Positions 57,390-64,000 of a stretch of DNA of 64,000 bases are shown here, piece by piece. Under the pieces are notes generated by a model, which did no database searches, was not told the origin of the DNA, and worked only from the letters and a program-made list of their open reading frames with translations. The first letter of the stretch is position 1, and every line of letters starts with the position of its first letter. Origin of the DNA: Prochlorococcus marinus str. GP2 (GTDB lineage Bacteria > Cyanobacteriota > Cyanobacteriia > PCC-6307 > Cyanobiaceae); assembly GCF_000759885.1 (NCBI RefSeq), contig NZ_JNAH01000004.1, positions 62,001 to 126,000 on the forward strand, in the 5' to 3' direction. The position numbers and the translations under genes are program-made.

Positions 57390-57851
57390 CTAATATTTTA
57401 TATGACGTTTACCAGCTATTACTTCTAATTCAGGACCCTCTTCGATCCATTGTTCAAGTATTATTTTTGCTGAAAAACTATCAATCAATCCAGATTTATC
57501 TTTTTTTATTCCAAATCTATCTGAAGATGCCCAAGTTGAACTATTTTCGTTAACGTAAGAAAATGGAAGCTTTAATTCATTTGAAAGTAATTGACCATAA
57601 TTTTTACAGTCAATAGCTTGAGTGGTCATTTTACCTTCGTCATCTAATGGAATACCCACAATAAACCCAGTCAAATTAAATTCATTTATATAATTTCTAA
57701 TGATTTTAATCTCTTGATTATTTTCAAACCGTTTCACTGCTGGAAGTATATTTGATGTTATGCAGAGTGGATCACAATAAGCTAATCCTATTCTTTTAGT
57801 ACCTATATCCAAACTCAAAATTGACTTGGGTTTGGGTTTACAAAATTTCAC
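57390..57851 (-). CDS. ruvX: RuvX/YqgF-family Holliday junction resolvase-like
   Basis: A 153-aa RNase H-like protein starting [18 protein letters not shown] with the first catalytic Asp15. [17 protein letters not shown] follows, and the closing [12 protein letters not shown] segment carries the last acid. YqgF proteins act on 16S rRNA 5' end processing or recombination. Its ATG overlaps the upstream gene stop by four bases. Confidence 0.88.
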   Translation of the reverse strand: MKFCKPKPKSILSLDIGTKRIGLAYCDPLCITSNILPAVKRFENNQEIKIIRNYINEFNLTGFIVGIPLDDEGKMTTQAIDCKNYGQLLSNELKLPFSYVNENSSTWASSDRFGIKKDKSGLIDSFSAKIILEQWIEEGPELEVIAGKRHIKY

Positions 57852-58903
57852 TTTGTTTTTAATGGAAAAGGGGATGGATATGGATTACCTTGTGGACTTA
57901 ATTTTTCAAAGATTGATTCCAAAGATTGGTTTATTATATTTACTTGTTTGGCTTCATTCTTAACTATTGTGTTCCTGACAAGAATTATTTCTTGATTTTT
58001 TTCTTTGAGATTACATTCTTCGAGAAAAAGATTTAATTGAGAGTTTTCTTTATAGGTTTTTAAATATGAAACAGGAGATTTTTCAAAAAATCTTTTTATA
58101 AATTCTTTCAAAATAGAATCGAATCTTTTATCCCAATATCTACTGATAGTTAAAGTATAAATTTCTTCTTTTTGATGATTTATATCTTTTAAAATTGTAC
58201 ATAGAACTGAATTTTCATATATTAAGGCACCACTTTTAGAGTTATTTCTTTTAAGAATGTCATCTTGATCAAAATCTAAAAGATTTCTTATTAAGGGAGA
58301 TTGATTTGATCTTATGAAATTCACTATTTTTAATATATTTTGTTTATTAATGTTTTGGAATTCATTAATTAATGAATAGGCGTTGGTATTTTGCTTTAAA
58401 GATTTATTTAGATTAGAACCATACCAAAGGATTATTTCTCCTAACGGTTGAAAGCCTAATTCTCTTGAGGTGGATATAAGGTCAACATTATTTATATCAG
58501 CGTTAATTATCCAACTTGAAGTTTTAATATCATTTATTGAAATAGATTTTTTTATCAATCCTAAAGTTAATTGTTTATCTGTTAAAGAACATTTGTTGTT
58601 AATCAACTTGGGCTTGGTTATTTTTAAGCAAGTCTCTTTTTTGTTTAAAGGAAAAATATTCAAATAACCAATAATTTCTTTTCCATGTATAGCAATTATG
58701 CATTTATTTTTATTTTTCTTAAGACTATTTAAAAAAATTTTTAAGTCATCAAAAGTATTTATAATTGCCATCTTTAAAAACCAATTATTCAATTCCTTAT
58801 TTTTAATATCTATTAAAAGGTTAATGTGCCTTATGTGGAGTTCTTCAAAAATTACTTCCATCCCTTTTTTAGATTGAAAAGAATAAGAGGTATTTTTTTT
58901 CAT
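57848..58903 (-). CDS. GNAT-like acetyltransferase protein, hypothetical
   Basis: A 351-aa protein. The central part reads like GNAT folds: [21 protein letters not shown] (about 67-88), then later substrate helices. Residues from about 200 form a second alpha/beta half with [13 protein letters not shown]. The cofactor-binding Q/RxxGxG loop is not clear, so acetyl-CoA use is uncertain. It ends where ruvX begins and follows the CofE-like gene with no gap, so the three are one transcription unit. Confidence 0.6.
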   Translation of the reverse strand: MKKNTSYSFQSKKGMEVIFEELHIRHINLLIDIKNKELNNWFLKMAIINTFDDLKIFLNSLKKNKNKCIIAIHGKEIIGYLNIFPLNKKETCLKITKPKLINNKCSLTDKQLTLGLIKKSISINDIKTSSWIINADINNVDLISTSRELGFQPLGEIILWYGSNLNKSLKQNTNAYSLINEFQNINKQNILKIVNFIRSNQSPLIRNLLDFDQDDILKRNNSKSGALIYENSVLCTILKDINHQKEEIYTLTISRYWDKRFDSILKEFIKRFFEKSPVSYLKTYKENSQLNLFLEECNLKEKNQEIILVRNTIVKNEAKQVNIINQSLESIFEKLSPQGNPYPSPFPLKTK

Positions 58904-60079
58904 TTACTTTTTTTCTCTTATTAATACTATAGGAGTTTTTTCATCTCCATTGCCAGCTGGATTAGATATTAAGTTTCTTTTGAGTATTTTATTTACTGTT
59001 TTATTTGAACTAGCTAAGACTTTCACACCTCCAAGATCATTAACATCGACTACAGCAACATCTATATTCAGATAATTCGAGACCTCCTTACAAAATAATT
59101 CTGCATTGAGAGGACCCATAACAATACTCTTATCGTAAGGGGTAACTGTACCGCTTATATCATCAATGAGAGATGATTCTGAACCAGTTAACCTATAAAA
59201 CATACCCTTAATACCAACTAACTTGAAGAGAAATCCAACAAATAGTGCAAAGGTTATTCTTGTGACTCCGATTCTATTTATTAATAATTGCATGCCGCAA
59301 GCTGTTGCTAGACTACTTGTAGGGTGAAAAAAATAACATAAAGCTTGCGAAAATAAACTATATTTTAAATTTTGAGGGGAAATATATCTATTTTGCATAA
59401 TCGCTAGTGGACTCTCACCGATTGTTAAAATATCATTTTCTTCTACAATTCCTTTACAGTATTCAATCACAGTATTTACTGGGTTATCAAAGCAACCAAG
59501 TAAATCAGTTTTAATAGCAAAAGCTTTATATTTATTATTTAAAGGTATTTCATAAACTTCTTTCGGTTTTTGTTTTTGACCATCTAAATTAATTAACAAA
59601 CAATCCTTATTATTTGAAATGCCAAAATGTCCATAGTTCTCCCAAAATACTTTTAACCATAGATATTTTATTCTTTTTCTTAGATTATTATTGGCAAATT
59701 TATATATGATTTTCACAAATAATTCTGAATTTGACTTGATAATTGTTGTTGGCCAATAATTATTTATATTCTTAATTTTATTATTATTGTTTATATAAAT
59801 ATCTTCTTGATAGTTTAAATTTTGGCAATATTTGTTACCTTTACTTTTGAAAAAATCTAATTCAAAATTTATATTTGATACCATCGTCTCTTTGGTTTTG
59901 CTTGTATTCGTTATTTTTAAATTAATAATTAATTCGTTTAAACCATCCTTTTGTTTGATTTTATAATTTATAGGTACCAGATTTAATTTTGATTTGGGTG
60001 AGTTTTTAAAGTATAAATCTGAAAGAATTAAAAAAATTAAGAGAACTAAGAGAGCTAAGAGGATATTTATTAATATCAT
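58904..60079 (-). CDS. CofE-like (F420-0 gamma-glutamyl ligase-like) protein
   Basis: A 391-aa protein with an N-terminal TM (about 2-25) and a strand-rich segment of about 150 residues. The CofE-like domain has FAIKTDLLGCFDNPVNTVIEYCK and VEENDILTIGESPLAIMQNRY, and a closing LISNPAGNGDEKTPIVLIR. CofE adds glutamate to coenzyme F420, which this type of organism is not known to make. The catalytic fold may be reused. Membrane anchoring is unusual for CofE. Starts where the GNAT-like gene ends. Confidence 0.7.
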   Translation of the reverse strand: MILINILLALLVLLIFLILSDLYFKNSPKSKLNLVPINYKIKQKDGLNELIINLKITNTSKTKETMVSNINFELDFFKSKGNKYCQNLNYQEDIYINNNNKIKNINNYWPTTIIKSNSELFVKIIYKFANNNLRKRIKYLWLKVFWENYGHFGISNNKDCLLINLDGQKQKPKEVYEIPLNNKYKAFAIKTDLLGCFDNPVNTVIEYCKGIVEENDILTIGESPLAIMQNRYISPQNLKYSLFSQALCYFFHPTSSLATACGMQLLINRIGVTRITFALFVGFLFKLVGIKGMFYRLTGSESSLIDDISGTVTPYDKSIVMGPLNAELFCKEVSNYLNIDVAVVDVNDLGGVKVLASSNKTVNKILKRNLISNPAGNGDEKTPIVLIREKK

Positions 60080-60087
60080 TTTTTTAA

Positions 60088-60636
60088 TTAATTATTGTTT
60101 TTATCTTTTTTTTCAGAAATGATACTGTTGTATTCATTAAAACTTTCTACAGAAAATTCCGTATCATTTATGTCAATTCCTTTTAACTCTCCTATAACTT
60201 TGTTTAATTCATCGATATTTATCATTCCATTTTGATCATATTTAACTTCACCATCACTGTTTAAAATAATGGTTTGTGGAATTAAACCGTTCCAATAATA
60301 ATTAGGTTCATTTCTAAGATCAGACTTTTCTTTATCCTGTAATTCATCAGTAGTTAGAGCAATGATATCTATATTATTTCTCCATATCAAATCTAAACCA
60401 GATATTATCGGAGCCATAGCTTTACTATCTGAGCTATCGTCAAGATAAAAAAATAAAACTGCGACTCTTTTATTTTTTAATGATTCCTGAAGAGTTGTCT
60501 GGGGAGGAACTATAGCCCCATTGCCTGCGTATATTGGAAAGATGTTGCCATCGTAACTATTAGAATCTCTAGAGGCATTTGCTTTATATGGACTTAAGAA
60601 AATTAATGCTATTAGGACCCATTGAATTATTTTCAT
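60088..60636 (-). CDS. Exported thioredoxin-fold protein without cysteines
   Basis: A 182-aa protein with a signal peptide or N-terminal anchor (MKIIQWVLIALIFLSPYKANA). A thioredoxin-like domain follows: RVAVLFFYLDDSSDSKAMAP where the CxxC would be, a DIIALTTDEL strand, and the cis-Pro region GLIPQTIILNS. No Cys occurs anywhere, so it cannot do redox chemistry. Acts outside the cytoplasm, perhaps in the thylakoid lumen as a chaperone. Eight bases upstream of the CofE-like gene. Confidence 0.75.
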   Translation of the reverse strand: MKIIQWVLIALIFLSPYKANASRDSNSYDGNIFPIYAGNGAIVPPQTTLQESLKNKRVAVLFFYLDDSSDSKAMAPIISGLDLIWRNNIDIIALTTDELQDKEKSDLRNEPNYYWNGLIPQTIILNSDGEVKYDQNGMINIDELNKVIGELKGIDINDTEFSVESFNEYNSIISEKKDKNNN

Positions 60637-60650
60637 TAAAGTTTAAAAAC

Positions 60651-62273
60651 TTACTTTGAACTTGATCTTCCTAATCCTTGAAGGATTCCTTTCCCCACTA
60701 AACCGATAGCTTTGCCAACGACCTTTGTAAGAAAAGTCACGAAAAGATTACCAATATATTTTACAGCAAGTTCTAATTGCGGTGCTAAGGCATCTCTTAT
60801 CTCAACTAACAATGTAACTTGTTTTTGTAGCCATTCTAGATTCTCTAATTCTTTCTCTCTATTTTCATTTTTAAAGTAACGGGTAAATTTTTTATCGATA
60901 ATATCAATATATTCTCGTTTACTCTCATATAAGTAGATAGGCATATAAATATAATCATGCCAGCGATTGTAGTTATTAATATTATTTCTAAATCTTTCAA
61001 AATTTCTTGTAGATTGTAATTCGGGATTTATAAGTACAGTTCTTAATTCAGGCCAAGAAGAACAAATATTAAAGATTTCAGAGGCTAATAAATTACAGTT
61101 CCTTATTGTCCAATTTGAAATTATATTTTCAAGGATCAAAAACGATTCTGTTTCATATAGAGGGAGTAATTTTCCATCATAGTCAAGAGCTTCATTTTTA
61201 ATAATTGGCTCAATAAACATTATTGATTCATGTGATTCTTTATCTATATCTTCGCAATTTACCTCGCTATAAATAAAATCATTTATTGAAATAGATTCGC
61301 TTCCTTTTTTTAATCGAAAATAGCTGTCTGTGATATTTGAAATTGTATTAACTTTAAGTTCTTTTATGAGGGAATTTAAATCATCTTTAAAATCTTTCTC
61401 CTTATAGTTTTCCTTAATATTTTTTACTAAATTATCTAATTCATCTAACATTTTGCAAATTAGTCGTGAAATAAATTCTTTCTTTATCCCAGAGAGAATT
61501 ATTGATGAATTATTAAATTCAACATTTAAGTTAGTTGAGCTATACCTTTCTTTTAGTCTATCTAAAATCAAATTCCATATTTCAATAGTATTTTTATCTT
61601 TAATGAATACAGTGTTCTTATTTTCAAGATTAATTTTATTTTCAGCGTAAACTGCCTCTGTATAAAGCTCTAGTGAATTACCCCATAAGAAAATTAGAAA
61701 AGATTTTGCAGTAATAAGTTCTCTTAATCTTCCTTTTAAAATGAATTTATAAAATTCTGGTGTTGAATCAGAGTTGACATACTTGAATATATAATTAATT
61801 TCAGAATCTATTTGCTTAAGACCTGAAGTTAAAATTTTTTGACTAAAAGACAGAGGCTTATCTTTATTTATATTTAGTTGAACCCTTGAATTGTTTTCAA
61901 TATCAAATACCCTTCCTCCATTTAAAATGGTATCAATAGATTCAAGAACTTTTTCTGCACTAGGATTTAAAAGAAAACCTTCAGCATTTAACGATGGAGG
62001 GGTATTTGCTTCATAAACTAGTTCGCCAGAGAGAATTATAAGAAACTTTGACTCATCATATCTTTCTCTTAATTTTAATAATTCTAACCTTATAAGATCT
62101 TCTGATTGGAAATTAAGAACATTCCATATAACTAAATCCGGAGTTTTATCTCCCGTTCCATTATTAAAATTAATGTTTAAATTTTGGTCAAGTGATGTTA
62201 ACTTAAGCGATAAAGATTCTGCTATTAAGCTTGGAGCAATAATCAAGATCGATTTTTTTGAAATTAATTCCAA
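60651..62273 (-). CDS. DUF3685 protein with receiver-like N domain
   Basis: A 540-aa protein. Residues 1-135 follow a response-regulator-like alternation (KSILIIAPSLIAESL, then PDLVIWNVLNF, LIILSGE, GFLLNPSAEKVLESI). The phosphorylation acids are not obvious, so it may be a pseudo-receiver. The rest is long and helical with a WP motif and a basic, amphipathic C end that ends GLVGKGILQGLGRSS. Called DUF3685 from memory of cyanobacterial proteins of this length. Function unknown. Confidence 0.7.
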   Translation of the reverse strand: MELISKKSILIIAPSLIAESLSLKLTSLDQNLNINFNNGTGDKTPDLVIWNVLNFQSEDLIRLELLKLRERYDESKFLIILSGELVYEANTPPSLNAEGFLLNPSAEKVLESIDTILNGGRVFDIENNSRVQLNINKDKPLSFSQKILTSGLKQIDSEINYIFKYVNSDSTPEFYKFILKGRLRELITAKSFLIFLWGNSLELYTEAVYAENKINLENKNTVFIKDKNTIEIWNLILDRLKERYSSTNLNVEFNNSSIILSGIKKEFISRLICKMLDELDNLVKNIKENYKEKDFKDDLNSLIKELKVNTISNITDSYFRLKKGSESISINDFIYSEVNCEDIDKESHESIMFIEPIIKNEALDYDGKLLPLYETESFLILENIISNWTIRNCNLLASEIFNICSSWPELRTVLINPELQSTRNFERFRNNINNYNRWHDYIYMPIYLYESKREYIDIIDKKFTRYFKNENREKELENLEWLQKQVTLLVEIRDALAPQLELAVKYIGNLFVTFLTKVVGKAIGLVGKGILQGLGRSSSK

Positions 62274-62352
62274 GACTAGTTTTCTTATCTCTTATACAAA
62301 ATTAACTAACAATTACTGCAAATACCAGCCTTGAATCAATTTTTATACTCTT

Positions 62353-63120
62353 TTAAGCGTAATAATTTCTGTTTAAATCAAAGTCATTTAATCTCTCTGA
62401 TGACAATACATTATTCGCTTCGCTTATCGTGAATTTATTTTCATATAGAGCTTTACCTACAATTACTCCAACGAGTCCAGAATTTTCAAATTTTACTAAC
62501 GATAATAAATCAGAAATTGATCCAATACCTCCTGAGGCTATTACTGGAATATCTGTAATTTCAAGTATGCTTTTTATGAATTCTTCATTTGTTCCTTCTA
62601 ACGTCCCATCTGTATTTATATCTGTAACAATAAAACTAGCAATTTTAAATGAAGAAAACTCCTTTACTAGATCTGTGGCTAAAATATTAGATTGCTCAAG
62701 CCACCCCCTTGTACTAACTTTTCCATCTTTTGCATCTATACCAACAATTATCCTTCCAGGAAATTCATTTGATAAGTCTCTAACTAATTCTTTATTTTCT
62801 ATTGCAGAAGTTCCCATGATAACTTTCTCAATACCATAAGAAAATAATTGTTTTATCCTTTCATGAGACCTTATTCCCCCACCTATTTGAATAGGTATGT
62901 TAACTGTTTTTGCAATTTTTTTTATTGATTCATCGTTTCTTGGTGATCCAGTTTTTGCAGCATCTAAATCAACTATATGTATATATTTTGCCCCTTCGCT
63001 TTCCCAAAATTTAGCCTGCTCATGAGGTTCTTTGGTGAAGTCTTTTCTTTTATTAAAGTCACCTTTAAAAAGCCTTACACACTTACCATTTATTAAATCA
63101 ATTGCTGGTATTAGTTCCAT
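62353..63120 (-). CDS. hisA: HisA, phosphoribosylformimino-5-aminoimidazole carboxamide isomerase
   Basis: A 255-aa TIM-barrel isomerase of histidine synthesis. It begins ELIPAIDLINGKCVRLFKGDF with catalytic Asp8. It continues with IQIGGGIRSHERIKQLFSYG, GIDAKDGKVSTRGW and ASGGIGSISDLLSL. Length normal. Divergent from the epimerase at 63213. Confidence 0.95.
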   Translation of the reverse strand: MELIPAIDLINGKCVRLFKGDFNKRKDFTKEPHEQAKFWESEGAKYIHIVDLDAAKTGSPRNDESIKKIAKTVNIPIQIGGGIRSHERIKQLFSYGIEKVIMGTSAIENKELVRDLSNEFPGRIIVGIDAKDGKVSTRGWLEQSNILATDLVKEFSSFKIASFIVTDINTDGTLEGTNEEFIKSILEITDIPVIASGGIGSISDLLSLVKFENSGLVGVIVGKALYENKFTISEANNVLSSERLNDFDLNRNYYA

Positions 63121-63212
63121 AGAATCATCCTTTTCATTAATTACTTATTAGTAGTACTATTCAATATGTAATTCTATTTTAGATTACTACTTCAGTTAAA
63201 TATTTTTTGAAT

Positions 63213-64000
63213 ATGAAAATTCTTGTAATGGGTGGTACTAGATTTGTTGGCAGGTCTTTGGTTGGAAAGTTATTAAGTCAAAATCATGATATTGATATTT
63301 TCACGAGAGGTAATAAAAGTAATCCTGAAAAAACAAATTTAATTAAGGGTGATAGAAATAGTTCAGAAGATATTATGAGGCTAAGAAATAAAAAGTATGA
63401 TGTTGTTTATGATATTTCTGGAAGAGAGTTAGAACAAACTAAACTTGTTATAGAAAATTTAGATAACTCTTTCCAGAGATATATATATGTCAGCTCTGCT
63501 GGTGTTTATAAAGATAATTTTGAACTACCCTTATCCGAAGTTGATCCAATTGATCCAGATAGTAGGCACAAAGGAAAGTTTGAGACAGAAAATTGGTTAA
63601 AAAACCAAAAAATTCCTTTTACAAGTTTTAGGCCTACTTATATTTATGGACCGGGAAATTATAATAAAATTGAAAATTGGTTTTTTGAAAGGTTATATGC
63701 TAAAAAATCTATACCTATCCCTGGTGACGGGTCTTTAATTACTCAGTTAGGCCATGTTTCTGATCTAACTGATGTAATGATAAGGTGTATGAATTTTGAA
63801 AATTCTAAAAATAATATTTACAACTGTTCAGGTGAAAAAGGAGTAACAATCAAGGGTTTAATTTATTTCTGTGCGAATGTACTTGGATTAAACCAAAATG
63901 AGATTTCTTTAAGAAGATTTGATTATAAAAAATTAGATCCTAAATCTAGAAAGGGATTTCCAATAAGATTAAATCATTATCAGACTGATATCTCTAAGAT
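63213..64000 (+). CDS. NAD-dependent epimerase, CSP41-like; 3' end beyond window
   Basis: ATG at 63213; the frame is open to the right edge (262 codons seen, no stop). The N-terminal Rossmann motif is VMGGTRFVGRSLVGKLL, followed by VSSAGVYKD (SDR Ser) and FRPTYIYGPGN with the active-site Tyr. This is the atypical SDR group that contains chloroplast RNA-binding CSP41. A nucleotide-sugar or RNA-related role is possible. Truncated by the window, not by mutation as far as can be seen. Confidence 0.85.
   Translation, partial: MKILVMGGTRFVGRSLVGKLLSQNHDIDIFTRGNKSNPEKTNLIKGDRNSSEDIMRLRNKKYDVVYDISGRELEQTKLVIENLDNSFQRYIYVSSAGVYKDNFELPLSEVDPIDPDSRHKGKFETENWLKNQKIPFTSFRPTYIYGPGNYNKIENWFFERLYAKKSIPIPGDGSLITQLGHVSDLTDVMIRCMNFENSKNNIYNCSGEKGVTIKGLIYFCANVLGLNQNEISLRRFDYKKLDPKSRKGFPIRLNHYQTDISK

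Overview
The window looks like a chromosome segment of a high-light-adapted marine Prochlorococcus, or a very close relative. The DNA is strongly AT-rich, intergenic gaps are tiny, and there are many TTG/GTG starts. It carries oxygenic-phototroph genes (petN, thf1/psb29, pcyA, chlP, hemA, ccsA, ferredoxin-type sir, glpX). The phosphoribulokinase is of the proteobacterial type, as expected for alpha-cyanobacteria. I found no tRNA, rRNA, IS element, CRISPR array or prophage. No gene-free stretch exceeds about 215 bases.

Layout. (1) Positions 1-6440 form an accessory-looking block of short, unrecognised genes on both strands. It includes an IF2-N-like small protein, a DUF2130 coiled-coil/nuclease-like protein, a ribbon-helix-helix-like protein, a lipoprotein, single-TM proteins, a pair of paralogous 58/68-aa proteins and DUF2103. 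Several ORFs here are under 60 codons. (2) 6556-10301 holds petN with a coupled 46-aa membrane peptide, thf1, clpP, ftsH and a SipA-like gene, which relate to thylakoid maintenance and proteolysis. (3) 10303-17500 has an M16 peptidase pair, pcyA coupled to a devBCA-type exporter, a 49-aa basic protein and a GT2 glycosyltransferase. (4) 17563-32651 has rpsB-tsf with a structured leader, an unknown gene, recG, a VanX-like dipeptidase, sir, glyS, chlP, a VanY-like peptidase, typA, DUF309 and lptB. (5) 32765-41611 has ccsA, rpe, glpX, hemA, glgC, gnd, pgl and a CIA30-like protein, covering central carbon and tetrapyrrole entry. (6) 41633-47147 has ilvD, a UPRTase-like protein, a lumenal pentapeptide protein, a CobW GTPase, a candidate pseudoknot riboswitch with its 54-aa CxxCxGxG protein, and purS-purQ. 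(7) 47196-64000 has a purQ/fba terminator, class II and class I aldolases, a MocA oxidoreductase, accD, prk, leuB, lpxD, proB, yqeG, DUF3727, ruvX, a GNAT-like protein, a CofE-like protein, a cysteine-free thioredoxin-fold protein, DUF3685, hisA and a CSP41-like epimerase cut by the window edge.

How the genes work together: the window supplies Calvin cycle and pentose phosphate steps (prk, rpe, glpX, both aldolases, gnd, pgl), glycogen entry (glgC), chlorophyll/haem/bilin synthesis (hemA, chlP, pcyA), PSII and cytochrome b6f upkeep (ftsH, thf1, petN, ccsA), and amino-acid, lipid and purine biosynthesis. The most interesting non-coding signal is a compact H-type pseudoknot directly before a small-peptide ORF at 45924-45963. 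Its layout resembles the glutamine-II (Downstream-peptide) riboswitches of marine cyanobacteria. All functional calls come from reading motifs by eye; no database search was run.
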